DNA of 64,000 nucleotides from Incurvaria masculella (Eukaryota; Arthropoda; Insecta; Lepidoptera; Incurvariidae), in assembly GCA_946894095.1 (NCBI GenBank), contig OX335657.1, positions 496,001 through 560,000 on the forward strand, given 5' to 3'. Both the position numbers and the translations under genes were made by a program. Below, piece by piece: positions 1-11,863 of this stretch (position 1 is its first letter; every line of letters begins with the position of its first letter). Below the pieces are notes generated by a model, which was not told the DNA's origin, did no database searches, and saw nothing but the letters and a program-made list of their open reading frames with translations.

Positions 1-924
1 AAGATAGCTCTCCCCGCGTGTGCGCCGCAATCTAACTTCGCCCCCGGACTGCTGGTGCGGAGAGCGGAGAGCGGGGAGCGCCGGATATCATGTAAAATGG
101 ACGGTGGCGGCGCACGGCGAGAGACTTCCGCTCCGGTACCCCGCTCTACCTACTCTGGGCTCGGAGCGCAACGCGCCGCCGTAACCTCTCCTGTAGTCCT
201 TCGACGCAAAAGGGAACAAAACTACTTATTTATCACGACAGGTGGCGTCCAAGCGAGCTCACCGAAAAGATCTGTCAAAGCAAAATAAAACAGAATCGAT
301 TTGAAAAAAAATATTTATTTACTCAACCTACGTAATTAAAATAGCTCATTTTTCTCGTTATTATTCTGAAAATAATTTGTTCCAAATTATGCTAATCACA
401 TGAATTCGTAGGAACGAAAATATCAGAATATAATAACCTATTTAAATTTAAACGATGCACTGGTCTGTAACATTAAAATTAGTTTGAAGACATCTCTTAT
501 TTTCCTCCAAACCTTATCCTAATTGCGTCACGGAGTACATTTTGCATCTAATAACTCGTAAATAAAACTTGTCAGGAATGACAGTTTTGACATTTCTAAG
601 GTGAGGTGGGACACTTACAATAAGCTTTGAGTTTTCTTCCACATTAGACCGTGTATGTGTGCGTCTTGCTCTAGGAATTCCCAGGAAAATATTTCTTACC
701 TTGGCCAATTTTTTAGATATTGTTTGCCTTAGCCGTGAAGTTACATTCCGATTTTATTTCTATAATATTATAATAGCGACCCGTTCCGGCTTCGCACGAG
801 TGCAAGTAACGCGTGGTTTGAATTTAATTTGCTGGCAATTACCAAAATAAAAGTGTTGATCCGATTGCTACCAAACTTCTAAAATTCCAAACTGCCTAGG
901 ATCACCCGTTGGACTTATCTAGCG
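1..924. other. Unassigned stretch, GC-rich then AT-rich
   Basis: The first ~290 bases are GC-rich and the rest is AT-rich. I see no splice-bounded coding segment, recognisable domain or paired repeat ends here. The short open frames have no features of a real protein. Confidence 0.5.
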
Positions 925-985
925 CTCCCTGGTGAGCTGTTTCCCCCAAAGTACAACATGGTGGTGTGAAAAGCAAGCACTTGGC
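925..985 (+). pseudogene. LINE reverse transcriptase C-terminal scrap
   Basis: The translation contains ELFPPKYNM followed at once by a stop. This resembles the FPPK stretches at 61182-61285 and 63695-63861, which I read as the C-terminal end of a LINE polyprotein. Only about 20 codons are recognisable, so this is a decayed fragment. Confidence 0.35.
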
Positions 986-1068
986 CAGGCGCCACGGTTA
1001 TCTAAGCCCCTGTCAAAGTTTGAAAATCCATGGGCGTGTCGTCGAAATATTAGTTTTCATAGGCAGAA

Positions 1069-1112
1069 GCCTTACTTGCTAGGTGGTAGGGTTCATTCCA
1101 CCCGTGTTGGTA
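1069..1112 (+). repeat. SINE fragment (shared body)
   Basis: The segment with CTAGGTGGTAGGGTT and CCCGTGTTGGTA matches the middle of the SINEs at 30053, 40883, 53960 and 58473. Head and tail are missing. Confidence 0.55.
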
Positions 1113-1577
1113 TTTTATTGAGTATTTTTTTTATTTTTCCTCCTTTGGGACGCAGGGAACACTTGAAATCGTCAAAAATGTCCACTTGATAAAATTAAAG
1201 CGTAAAAAGTTCATTATCTGTCATTATCATGGCAAGACACAATGTTAATAACCGGCAGCCCCCTAAAATATAAAATATTCCGATTTGTTGAGTGATGAGT
1301 GTAGATTTTAGTGGCAAAGACGGACGGAGCAAATCATTAGAAAGGAACTGCAAGGCGGTTCCAAAGGCTGAGTCGATTTTTATTACTAACCAAGTTTTCT
1401 GTGCTGAACGTGTCGTCGGTTACTTATAGTCGCGCCGGAGCGAAAATGGTTGGGTACTGTCACCTGCGTTTACGCGATACCTCATTCAATCGCCTCGGAA
1501 TTAGAACACCGGAGTTATAATTTCTTACAAACGCGCATGATTGACATCGCCTAAAGTATCCTCATCATATTCACATA

Positions 1578-1700
1578 TTCACAGCAGTCCTCGAATACTG
1601 GAGCAAACTCGGCTCAAATATAAATGGTACAATACTCACTCATCTAAGATTTGCTGATGATATAGTCATATTTTCCGAGTCCAAAGAAGAACTCGAAATG
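1578..1700 (+). pseudogene. RTE-like LINE reverse transcriptase fragment
   Basis: One frame reads through LEYWSKLGSNINGT and then LTHLRFADDIVIFSESK. The FADD core is the catalytic motif C of LINE reverse transcriptases, and the HLRFADDI context is typical of RTE-like insect elements. About 41 codons are readable; the frame then runs into unrelated sequence and a stop. No endonuclease or 3' end is nearby, so it is a small internal relic. The RTE assignment is inference from motif context, matching the larger relic at 42473-43570. Confidence 0.7.
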
Positions 1701-2195
1701 TGCTGTTCCATACGTAACCCTATCCTGTGTACTTTATGATTCAATAAAAAAATAACTTTATAAGGTAAACTGTTCTTCTTTCTACAAAATATTTCGCGAC
1801 ATTATACTCATGTGTCTATCACCTAGTGATAGGATCAAGGATAAGTCGTAGCGAGCCTGCACTGTTAAAATATAAACAGATTTAACCAAGAAATTCTCAA
1901 GATCTCGCTGCTGAACCTTAAATTCATGACGTATTTATTGAAGGTACGTTTGAAGTCAGCTCGGCTTAACTAGATCCGAGTTGAAAATAAAGTTTCCCCT
2001 AAGTCGCCGTTCAAAATATCGCGTCTGGTAGCAAAAGAAGTACTAAATAGATACTTGGACTGACGGGATTTAAATTAAAATAAAATATTCCGGCGGAGGC
2101 GGCGGAGGCACGGAGGTGGAGCGGCTAACGAAGCTAGATGGAGTAATGACGAAGTCTCGCGCCCTCGGGCGGCCCCCGACCCGACGAGCCCCGAG

Positions 2196-2700
2196 TAGGG
2201 TTGCCAGCTCCCAAAATACAAAAGCCGGATTTCGACCTACATTAACCCGCAGTGCGATTACGAAGCGCGACATGAGGTGTAGGTGCCGCACCTACCCCAA
2301 ATTGACAGCAAACGGAGTGCTTTCGATTACAAAATATGTCACTTTTGGGTACTAACCGCACTTAATTTCGCACTTCGTAATCGCACTGCGGTTACCGGTG
2401 CTTCGTTATCGCAATTTAGCTGTTAAATACAACCAACCTCCCCCGTTTCGTGCTTCGTAATCGCACTGCCGGACATTTTGCCCTAAACAAAACAATTTTG
2501 TGTGTTCGAATCACTTACACTTTTTAGAGCCAGAGATATTTTTTTATGTCGCACAACATTTCAAGTAAAAAAATTGGATCCAAATTTAAGTAGATAAAAT
2601 CACGAAAAACAGCTCTCTCTTACGAAACAGCAGTAAATTTTTTTTAACTATATTTTATTTTTACTGGAAAAACAACAAACCTAGACGGCTTGCAACCCTA
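2196..2700. mobile_element. Non-autonomous hAT-type MITE with perfect 8-bp TSD
   Basis: The element begins TAGGGTTGCCAGC and ends GCTTGCAACCCTA, giving short terminal inverted repeats. It is bounded on both sides by GCCCCGAG (2188-2195 and 2701-2708), a perfect 8-bp duplication. TIRs of TAGGGTTGCCA type with 8-bp duplications are characteristic of hAT transposons. The 505-bp interior is AT-rich and non-coding, so it must have been moved by a transposase encoded elsewhere. Confidence 0.75.
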
Positions 2701-2708
2701 GCCCCGAG

Positions 2709-3847
2709 CCGCCATAAACCGCCCCGAGTCGTCCTGACCCGCCCCGAGCAGCCTGATGCAGGCACTTAATTGGCTAACGTCTGAAGCGCTTCTATTCACA
2801 TTTATATCGAAAACACCACTGGAACGATAGATCTAGCATGAGCGCGCTGTGCTTACATTATAAGTCTATGACTGGAACGGTGTCTTCGACTCAATATCTA
2901 AATTGAAAACATGTTCTATCTTTGTTTGCAGGTAAGTTGCGAGCATCATGCCATTGCGACAGTGTTACTGCTGCCTCCATCTGAACTGCTGAAATATACG
3001 TAAGTAACTGCCGGAACGGAACCCAATGGAGGAAGACCTCTGGAATGGAAGGCATGTCCCTAATCTACGAGCCGCTAGGTACGGAGAAGCTGTGTTCCTC
3101 TGAATGATGATCTCTGGGGAGTCTGAGTCTGCTCGCGATGAAACTAAAATAATATATGCGCTTACTTGCACGTTAAAGTTTTAGTCTCAAAAGATAACTA
3201 CGATCGGATTCAAATAACAACGATCGGATTCAATTGTAATCGATGCGCTTGCATCGCATTCGAGCACAACATTGGGAAAGAAATCTCTCGTTTCACTTGC
3301 CCACTGTTGTATTAATTTTATATGCCGACGCATCAATAGTGTTTTGCTAAAGCGTAAATATACCTATTTGGAGCGGTCGCATTTAGTTTTCCAAGTGCCG
3401 TCCCCTCCACAGCGTCGCGGCGACGGCGGCGGCGTAGAGCCCCCGGGCCAATTAGCATTCCGGGTCGGCCGCAAATTATTTCTCTCAGAAAGTTCGTTTG
3501 AATCGGCGCGCGCTCAAATTTATTCGTCCAAATGGCATAACGGGCCGCGACGTCGGAGCTCTCGAGGAATACCAAATTGCCCTTTCCTGGGTCATTCCGA
3601 ACCCTCGAATAACGTAACGTTGTTTCGCGAGTTCTGAAAACTTAAAACGCGCTGGGCGGATCGCGCGGGAAGAAGTCGGGCGCCGCGGGGGTGGGGGGTG
3701 GTGGGGGTGGGGGTGGGAGAAGGCGAATTATTGTGCAGCTCTGTGAAGATTAATAAGTTTCCCTCTACGGACGGAGGTCGCCCTCTCCGCCGCCGCGCCG
3801 ACGAAACGCCCCGCCGCGAAATGTCTTGCAGTAGCCTTATGGATGGA
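2709..3847. other. Non-repeat intergenic or intronic stretch
   Basis: It mixes AT-rich sequence with a GC-rich island (about 3400-3830) containing G-runs near 3690-3720. No paired repeat ends or convincing exon is visible. The island could be regulatory, but nothing in the sequence proves it. Confidence 0.4.
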
Positions 3848-4364
3848 CTAGCTTACGTACCCGGCTCCGCTCGGGCCTATGTCTTTTTGGACTGATGTCG
3901 GGCTGAATTATTTCCTGGATATTTAATGAGACCCCCATACAAACTATCATCCCCTATTTTACTGAGTTTAATTTTTGCCACAAACAGGGGGTCCATTCTG
4001 AGTAAGAGTGAGTTCGAATTCGCCACTAAATATATCAACTCACTTTTTTAAATAGTTAATGTTTCCACACTTCTAGATCATCATTACAGTTAAGTAAAAA
4101 TCTGGTTTGTCCCGTAAATACGTTGGAAGTATAAATAACGGTTCCGTTATTTAAATAATAATGTATTTGCCAGCTATTTTTAGGTTAACTCACTCCCGAA
4201 CTCGAACTCACTCTTGCTCTGAATGGACCCCCAGGAACCTAATGTCCTCCTTTAAGGTCCAGACTATCTCTATTCCAAAATTCATCAATATTGGTTCCGC
4301 GGTTTAGGCGTGAAAACGCAAAAACAGACAAGAGTTACTTTCGCATTTTTAATATTAGTATGGA
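3848..4364 (-). mobile_element. Helitron-like non-autonomous element, with nested MITE
   Basis: Read on the minus strand it starts TCCATACTAATATT, next to an A, and ends with a short hairpin (ACCCG/CGGGT) followed by CTAG before a T. TC start, CTRR end, a 3' hairpin and insertion between A and T are Helitron hallmarks. The same body and 3' end recur at 6620, 7735, 26661, 51622 and 61756. A Harbinger-type MITE (3988-4231) splits this copy, so the MITE is younger. No Rep/helicase coding is present. Confidence 0.55.
3988..4231. mobile_element. PIF/Harbinger-type MITE, copy 1
   Basis: The element starts GGGGTCCATTC and ends GAATGGACCCC, with inverted similarity continuing inward through GAGTGAGTTCGA. 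It is flanked by CAG on each side (3985-3987, 4232-4234). A 3-bp CWG duplication with G-rich termini fits PIF/Harbinger. A second copy in the opposite orientation lies at 21935-22175. The 244-bp interior is non-coding. Confidence 0.7.
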
Positions 4365-4482
4365 TATACAGAGGGTCGGTAGCAGAAATGGATTGTTCCG
4401 GCTCCAAAGATAAATGCATTCCCACTTCTACTCGGCAAGTCCGAAATGAAGGGATCACCAGAACTCGAGAACCTGGAAGGGT

Positions 4483-4563
4483 TGTTTTTATGTGACCGAC
4501 CATGAATGACTAATACCACACCCACCGTAATTATATTAGCCCAACACGCATTCCCGAAAGAAG
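4483..4563 (-). repeat. SINE tail fragment
   Basis: CTAATACCACAC followed by GTAATTATATTAGCCCAA matches the tail of the complete minus-strand SINE at 58473-58890. Only this tail remains. Confidence 0.6.
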
Positions 4564-4938
4564 GGTACTCCGAAAACCCGAATCTGTAATCGTTATATCT
4601 TCCAGTTTCTTCAAAAACAAAAACTCCTAAAAAGCAAGCGCAGCCTTCCACCTCTCAAAAAACTGCCGCCGAACCATTTTCGACTTCTGCCTTTCGGATT
4701 TCTAAGCCTGCTCCGGAACGTTTATAGACTCACCTCGGAAAGATTCCTAAGCCGAAATGGATATTTTTTGGTGAGGAGTGGAAGTGAGTATACTCGATGA
4801 GAAATGTTTGAAGGCATATTAAAAGTAGAGTTGGTAGAGAGGATCGGGGTGGACTCGGAATGACCCAACGCTGTACTATGCGATGCGATACATTCCTTCA
4901 AAACGTTAACCGATCGGAATATGGCCGTTACGTCATCC

Positions 4939-5340
4939 TAGTGTTGCCATCCGTCCGGGTTTCCCCGGATTTGTCCTAGTTTAGGAGGGCATCCGGGGAG
5001 CGTCCGGGCGGGGCTTCATTTGTAGTCCGGCTTTTCAAATTTAAAGTCTTTACTATCTTTACTATCAGTATCTAACTGATTTGTTAAACAATTTGTAACA
5101 TACTGTAATAATATTCTGTTTTATTAGGTAAGTACATTTAAAATGACGATCAAAGATTACTAAATTTAATTTTAAGGTCTGAAAATAAACAAACAGGTGA
5201 TTAATGATATTTTCAACTGTATTTGTTATTATACTGACTGTTTAAAAAAACCTGTTGACATGTCCGGGTTCTGGGCTCTATAATCCGGGGTTTTCACGCG
5301 TATTTTCACGTCTTGTCAAATTTTAGAGATGGCAACCCTA
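4939..5340. mobile_element. Degenerate hAT-type MITE
   Basis: The termini TAGTGTTGCCATCC and GATGGCAACCCTA are imperfect inverted repeats of the same class as at 2196-2700. Flanking octamers CGTCATCC and CTTCAACC agree at six of eight positions, consistent with an old 8-bp duplication. The interior shares nothing obvious with the first hAT-type element. It is non-coding. Confidence 0.6.
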
Positions 5341-5699
5341 CTTCAACCGATAGGTATCACAGCGTTAAGAAAACGGTAGTTGCCACAGTTGAGAGATGGG
5401 GAGAACCCCTCGTTACGTGTCCAGTGTTGCTAGTGTGCTCGTGCACTTGTTACAATTTCCCGAGTTCGAGGGGTGACGTTACGTCGGCCTCGCGAGTCGG
5501 CGGCGCTCTCACACAACAACCATTCATCAAAATGTCTATCATTTTGCGTTACGGGATCCTTTTACGGATGTTCCTCGTATTTCTTGATCGCTGCGCAATA
5601 CTCTACGTGTAGTACTCGTATTGTATGACGGAGGTGTTTCCGGATCCGAAACGTTTCCACAGTGTTTTTTATTGTACTCGTTTTGAGCTTAAATTTTAT

Positions 5700-5805
5700 G
5701 ACCAGACTTTGATAATCATAAAATAATGATAAAATATGACAAATCCGAGTGCAGTGTACTGTCTATGGATGATGAATAAACACTAAACAATGATAGTAAA
5801 TGTGC
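5700..5805 (-). repeat. Dispersed repeat, inverted relative to 17229-17310
   Basis: GATAAAATATGACAAATCC and GGATGATGAATAAACA occur here and, reverse-complemented, near 17229-17310. The second copy runs into a LINE-type 3' tail, so this is probably a LINE 3' fragment. Confidence 0.4.
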
Positions 5806-5960
5806 TGCATCAGGTACGCACACTTTTCATTGTTAGAGTGATTAAATTATGTATTTAATGGATACGACATTACCGTTATCGATCGCTTGGATCTGATTCG
5901 GGGAATGTTGACAGCAAACGGGTGAATTCCCTGCCTCTTTTGCGTAGAGCGATTGTGAAA

Positions 5961-6257
5961 AAAACCGGCCAAGTGGGAGTCGAACTCGCACACGAAGGGT
6001 TCCGTACCATAGCACAAGATTTAACACAAAACATCAGGTTTTTTGTATGGGCCCCCCTTTAATTTTTATGATTTTTTTATTTTATCTATTTGTTGTTATA
6101 GCGGCAAAATAAATACACACTCTGTGAAAATTTCAGCTACATCCCTATTACGGTTCACGAGATACAGCCCTGTGACCGACGGACGGACGGACGAACGAAC
6201 AGCGGAGGTTTAGTAATAGGGTTCTGTATTCACCCTTCGGGTACGGAACCCTAAAAA
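5961..6257 (+). repeat. Lepidopteran interspersed repeat family P, copy 1
   Basis: It opens AAAACCGGCCAAGTG, contains TTGTTGTTATAGCGGCAAAA and a GACG-type microsatellite near 6180, and closes with TACGGAACCCTAAAAA. Five more copies lie at 19931, 35191(-), 50019, 55078(-) and 56644. Repeats of this type are abundant in moth and butterfly genomes. No coding content or clear TSD is visible. Its transposition class is not evident from sequence alone. Confidence 0.75.
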
Positions 6258-6619
6258 GGGGTGGAGGTATGGCTTATTATGCATCTCTGAAGAGCATTCG
6301 CCTTGGTGCAGATGATAAAACACAGAAGTAGACCTTGAACATCCCTTCGGTGTTGAATGATCTCTTAATTCTGGGATTCGCTGATGCATACAGTTACAAA
6401 TCTAGTGTTTGTTGAAGAACAGGCGAGCGTCCCGAATCACATTAATAAAAGTCCATGAGTAAGTGTTTATTATTATATTTCCTATATTTATCTCACTAAT
6501 ATTATTTGTGATATTCTTTGTGAGGATAGATGGATGTTTCTCTTTCACGCAAAAACAAAGAATCGGATTTTGATCAAATTTTACAGTAATTACATATAAG
6601 CCATAATTTATGAAGATAC

Positions 6620-6896
6620 AAGCTGAAGCACTCGGCTCCGTTCTGGTCAATATCGCTTTGGACTGATGTCGGGTTGAATCATTCTCCGGATATTATATGA
6701 GTTCCCCATAAAACAATGTATCCCCGATTTCACCCCCTTAGAGTTGAATTTTCACCACCACACATAGCCTATGTCCTTTTCCTAGTTCTAAACTATCTCT
6801 ATACCGAAATTCATCAAAATTGGTTCAGCGGTTTGGGAGTGAAGACGTAACAGACATAAAATCATAGTTATTACGTATTTATAATGTTAGTATTGA
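6620..6896 (-). mobile_element. Helitron-like element, degraded 3' end
   Basis: It shares the GGACTGATGTCGG block, the AAATTCATCAAAATTGGTTC block and the 5' start (TCAATACTAACATT on the minus strand) with the copy at 3848-4364. The terminal CTAG and hairpin are mutated. It is non-coding. Confidence 0.5.
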
Positions 6897-7175
6897 AGTA
6901 TCCATTATGCAAATAGCCCAAAATATAACGATACGTGTCAAGAAAGTCCATTAGTTACTAGTAGATTTATATATGGCGGGATTGTTTCTCTTAAGACGGT
7001 CGTTACCATTATTTCGTAACGCTATCAATTCTTTTTACTGCAGGCGATAACTGTTTACACCCTCTAAATGTTTTGAAGGTTTTTAAAAGTTTAGATTTTA
7101 AAATATATTGTCAAGACCTACGTTTTTATGTTTTTATTTCTTTAAGTTTACCTTTTAGATTAGAGAATATTATTA

Positions 7176-7600
7176 TTATTGATAGTATACTCTAGCACCT
7201 TTAAGCTGATGCGAAGATAATTTAAATTTTAATATTTTGAGTGCACTTCTACTATTATAATTGTGTGTATAGTTAAGTTTAATACTATTAAGGAGTTTGT
7301 CTACCTGGTTTTTCAAACCATTTACTGTGAAAGCACTAATCACTTCTTGAGGCAATTTATTCCAGGAGTCCACTACTCTATTTTAAAGAATGTACTTCCT
7401 TGGATTTGAATCAAACCTAGTTTGATAAGCTTTAGCGAATGGCCACGAAATCCCGTTTTGTTCATTGTGTACACGGGTGGGTATTTTAAAAGTTTCAATG
7501 AGGTCTCCACTTTTTCTTCTTTCTTCAAGTGTGGTGAGACCGACTGCCTCAAGACGATTTTCATAGGACTAAAGATCGTATTGGCTAACAAAAATTCTAA
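7176..7600 (-). pseudogene. CR1/Jockey-like LINE reverse transcriptase C-terminus
   Basis: On the minus strand one frame reads YENRLEAVGLTTLEERRK then SGDLIETFKI. A shifted frame continues as NRVVDSWNKLPQEV and VNGLKNQVDKLL, with a stop (TAA) just before NRVVDSW. LTTLEERR..GDLIETFKI and VVDSWNKLPQEV are conserved in the C-terminal region of CR1-like and related LINE polyproteins. The best reading frame is not the longest open one: indels and a stop break it. The catalytic core and 3' tail are missing, so this is a dead fragment. Confidence 0.7.
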
Positions 7601-7734
7601 AATGTTGTCTTTTTTAATGTTATGATTTTTTTTACCGGAAAATACAGATGTTTATAAAAAAATAAAAACATACGGAAACGTAATAAAGCTCTCTTGAGTT
7701 CTATGATTATTATCTGACCAATTTTAGGGGTAGG

Positions 7735-7868
7735 GAACCGTTAGGAACGGCTGGACCGATCGTTATATATTTTGTATGATCATAATCGTCTGAATAAGGT
7801 TTTCGAGCTCTGCTCGGGTTAATTTCCGAAACGGCATTGACCTGAGCGGAACCGGGTGCCTTAGCTAG
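7735..7868 (+). mobile_element. Helitron-like 3' end fragment
   Basis: The sequence ends GAGCGGAACCGGGTGCCTTAG and then CTAG followed by T, closely matching the end at 51919. Only the last ~130 bp are recognisable. Confidence 0.5.
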
Positions 7869-8981
7869 TACATATTGTGGTATATTTCTATAGGTGATGG
7901 CGTTGAGCTAATTGAATTTATAAGGATACCTGAGAAACCCCTTGGCCTTTTTTTCACATGAACATTTCGGTTGCATATTGTTTACCCGACACGTAACTAA
8001 TGTATTCGAGTGTTCCGACGCGAGTCTAGGAATACCTACACGAGGGATCAACAAAGGCTACGATACAATGTAAGAAAGGAGGTTCGCGTCGAGTATTGTG
8101 CCGGGCCGGGTAACGAGACGACATGGCCCGCGCTCCTATCGGCAGTGAGTTGGGTCGGCTTGGGGCGGGCGGCGCGGTGGAGGAGAGGCGCTGAAAGGAA
8201 ATTGTGCGCGGTGAAAAGTACCTGCAGACGATCGCTTCAATTTGCATAGAGAAGGGTCTCTACAGGAGCGCTACGCTGCGCCGAGTCGTTTCGCCGTACG
8301 TTAGGGTTCCGTGTGTTTGTACTTTGAATAGACTTGCTGCATTCGGTATTCATTCACTCGAAATTGTCAAAAAAATAAATAAATTACATTGTTATGTTAT
8401 ACATGTTAATACGATCGATAAATACACAACCGACACCGCCTACGGTGTTCAAGAACGATTTGTTGGCTTGATATACAATAATGTATGCTTGATATTAAAT
8501 TCTAACAGCACAAAATCATATATATATAATTATTATTTCAGTTGTAAATGGTCCTTGTTAGAATGTATAAAGAACGGAAAAATATAAAAAGAATAGGTAA
8601 AGATATTTTTTTTATTGATAATGATCAATAATTCTGACATTCTTACCGAAAATCTAATATATAAATATAATAAAAAGTTTGCAAGTGATTAATAATGTCA
8701 AAAAACACACAATATGTCAACCATTTGTAAAAATGGTAATCGGTGTTACTTTGTAGTTTGTTTTTATATTGCAGTAAGTAAGACTTTGCCGTACGCTTAT
8801 ACATTATATTATACATTTCAACATTACAATACATTATTCACACACACCATCCGCATTGTTTTCTTGGAAATTAATGCTCTCGTAGACTTACTATTTTTTT
8901 TTCCGGAGAGCTACCAATGTATTTGAACGTTACTGTATCTTGAGCGGTGACCTTACCTTCTAATCTCCTTCGTCTTTGACA

Positions 8982-8996
8982 CCCCCCCCCCCCCCC
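8982..8996 (-). repeat. C15 homopolymer tract
   Basis: Fifteen consecutive C on the + strand, hence G15 on the minus strand. Such tracts can form G-quadruplexes and are prone to length change. Confidence 0.9.
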
Positions 8997-10143
8997 TCTT
9001 ATACCCCGCCCCGACCACCCCTTGCGGAGACAATGCTCTATTTGTCTCCATTGAATGAGCATTACTCGGTGGAGTAACGCAGCGACCAATCCGCCAGCCG
9101 TTAGCATCATGCTTTTCCGTCACACTAGTTTTTATGTTCAGCGCGGCATGTGGCGTACGCCAGGTCCTCGCGGAAGAGGTGCCCAACGACCGATGACGCC
9201 GCTGGGCTTTCGAACTTTCACGGGGCCTGCGAACACCATGCCGGCCGGGTTTGAATAATCACACCACCGTAAATGACCCCAGACTTGGGCGGAAATACGA
9301 ATACCTCGGCTCGGCAAGGAGTACATTCCACAACTTGGAGATTATAGACAAAGGATTTACAGAAAACGATGGATTGTTGGCTTTATAATAATTGCAATAC
9401 ATTTAAACGTAGGCGATTTCGAGCAAATTTAAAACATTACGAACATGTGAGCAGTTCACACGCGTTAGAAGAAACTACGATGACGAATGCAAATATGTCT
9501 CTTTTTAGCATAGCGAGAAGTCTGAGCTTTTTACTGTCGTTGTTTTCGTTTCTTCGAGTTTCCTATCACACCGGTGCTCAGCTTTCACTTCAAAAATATA
9601 AATAAATCTACAGCGCCTGTAGTAACTTTTTTTAAATATATCAATTGTCTCAACACAACACGTCAAATGTAGATGTCGCTAAATTTCAAATTATTGAAGT
9701 AACGGTAGTGTCGTATTCATTAAATACATTAATTATCAGAATTAAAAATTGTCCTTTCATTGCCTCATGTCTGTCAACAAATGTATTTATGCATTTCACA
9801 ATCACAAAAGAATGATGCAAGAAATGCAACATTGTTGAAAGATACATGTAGAAAGAAAGATTGTCGGATGCGGGGTAGCGGTGTCATTTCGCATTACGGC
9901 TGAAATGCAGCCGAACTAGGCGGTAGCGTCTGTATCTCGACTGGTCCTTTTGTGTGCAATGGCGGCACTTTAAATATATTTTGCAGGCATTTGTAAAATA
10001 CATTTTGTTGGTTATATTTTATGTAATGTGTGTGTGTGTGTTTTTTTTTGTACGTCCTCTCGGTTGTGAGGCGGGGCTCGGCCCTGGCGCTACAATTCAT
10101 TTGGAGGGAAAATAATAATTGATTTCCTGCCCTAATGACGTCG

Positions 10144-10183
10144 ACCGCCCCGCCCCGCCCCGCCTCGCCCCGCCTCGCCCCGG
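10144..10183. repeat. CCCCG/CCTCG pentamer minisatellite
   Basis: About eight tandem pentamers of CCCCG or CCTCG. It resembles stacked GC boxes when read on the minus strand, but no promoter is evident beside it. Confidence 0.8.
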
Positions 10184-11034
10184 GCTCATCGCTTTATTGT
10201 ATTTGTTCAACAGCGAGCCTGCCGGTCGCCACGTAACGATATCGTGACCCGCGCCTGTGTCTATATTCGCCAATTTCATCGTAACTGTAATTAATGCCGT
10301 CGCGTTTAGGTTTATTATAGCCCTGGCTTTTTAATAGTCTTCATATTTAGTGGTTTTCTTTTCATTTTTCACAAAATGTTACTTGATTATGTTACTTATT
10401 ATGCTTGCATATTCCTACATATACATTAGGTCACAATTATCTTTGTGGCTTATGTTTATTTGTTCGATACTAGAAGATAAATCAGTATAGTTCAGCAGCT
10501 CGGTGTGTGTTTTACTACGCTACCGAGCACACCAGTAATCGTAGAAACACGCGGAACCATTTCGTTTGGCGTCCCACCCGCTCATTTGTTTCATCAACGA
10601 TATATTTATTCGCAAGGGGAGACCGCTTGCGGCCCGGCCCATTGACGTGCATATTGGAAGTTAAATCGGCGGAAGTTCTATTGCGATAACTTCGTCGCCC
10701 CCCCCTCCCCCCCTACCGCCCCCCCCTGCCGCCCGCCGCCCGACCCCGAGTGCAGCGAAACTCGAATAAAAACAAACATCGTTTAGTTAAATTAGTTGGC
10801 GTGGAACCGAGTAACGTGAAAGGAAAGTTGGTATCGGCGGGGGGTGGTGGGGGGTGGGGGTGGGGGGGCGCCTCACGTTCGGAGATAAGATCTGGCGCCG
10901 CTCGCAGCCTCACCAATACGTGTGTGTAGTGAAATTCACAAGAGATGCTGATGCCGGAACACTTGTTGAACCTTCGTAGAGCGATTAAATGCTAATAAGC
11001 CGAGCGATGCCGCAACATCATGAAGTCACAATTT

Positions 11035-11452
11035 AATTTGAGGTTATCCAACGACATCTACATTGAAACATTGTAATCAGATTTAGAAAATAATCAGAAA
11101 AAAAATAATTTCAGCGACATTTACATTTGAAGCATTTCTAATCAGATTTTGAAAATAATCTGAAAAAGTTTTGTAGTGGACATTAATTGAACTGGGCTTA
11201 GGATCAATATGCGAAACCAACGCCATCTAGTCGTATTACTAGAAATAGCATTGTGTCGATTTGAATATAATCGAGGAAAATATTCAGTTGACGTAATTCT
11301 CGCCAGAGCTTAGCGGTAGGACAGTGGGGATGTACTCCGAAGGTCGCAGATTCGAGTCCTGCTTTCGACGAATGTCCAGACCAAATACTTGTGATAGTTT
11401 TGAAAAGCCAACGAAATGCTTCAATTTAGATGTCATTGGATAACCTCCAATT
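11035..11452. repeat. Inverted-repeat element with tRNA-like core
   Basis: The left end GAGGTTATCCAACGACATC and the right end GATGTCATTGGATAACCTCC are inverted copies, with similarity continuing on both sides over about 40 bp. In between lies a tRNA-like block (11304-11372). A similar arrangement, including CGCCATCT and a tRNA-like block, recurs at 60050-60260. This combines MITE-like ends with a SINE-like core. Confidence 0.55.
11304..11372 (+). other. tRNA-like block with box A and box B
   Basis: AGCTTAGCGGTAGGAC resembles a tRNA D-arm with box A, and GATTCGAGTCC fits box B of the Pol III promoter about 35 bp downstream. Acceptor-stem pairing is not convincing, so this is a tRNA-derived repeat core rather than a functional tRNA gene. 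Confidence 0.5.
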
Positions 11453-11572
11453 CATGTAATGTCGTATCCATTGAAAATATGTATAAAATAATCAAGTCTC
11501 AGTTTGCTTTTAATTTTTTTTAAATACGATTTAAAATGAAATTCCCGAATGGATTCTACTTCTATACACTTA

Positions 11573-11799
11573 TGTTAGCCGCCTGGATCGAAGATGGCAA
11601 CACCGCTGACAGCGCCATCTCTATATAAATGATTGCAACCGCGGTGGCGCCCCCTGTCTTCGGCGCGCGTTCTCGACTACGGTCGTTCATCTGTCCCACA
11701 CTTAACCTAACTGTTATTTTTTTAGTTTATGGAATAAAGTAATGATAACTTCTTGAATCGAACTACTTTGTCATATTTAAATTAAAGATTAGTCTAAAA
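11573..11799 (+). repeat. 5' LTR
   Basis: Starts TGTTAGCCGCC and ends near GTCTAAAA. It contains a TATA-like TATATAAAT at 11622-11630 and a polyadenylation signal AATAAA at 11733-11738, in the order expected of U3-R-U5. ATCAGAAGCGGGG straddles and follows the end and is a plausible primer-binding site. Confidence 0.85.
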
Positions 11800-11863
11800 T
11801 CAGAAGCGGGGATCTCTTTTTAACCCCACGTGGAACTTTTGATCTGCGGGTAGGTTTTTCGCA

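Larger units (their letters stand above)
7869..11034. other. Gene-free stretch with homopolymer tracts
   Basis: No supported gene is visible. The stretch holds GC-rich islands (8080-8300, 10540-10920), a C15 tract (8982-8996), a CCCCG minisatellite (10144-10183) and C-rich or G-rich runs at 10697-10742 and 10838-10868. The rest is AT-rich. Confidence 0.5.
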
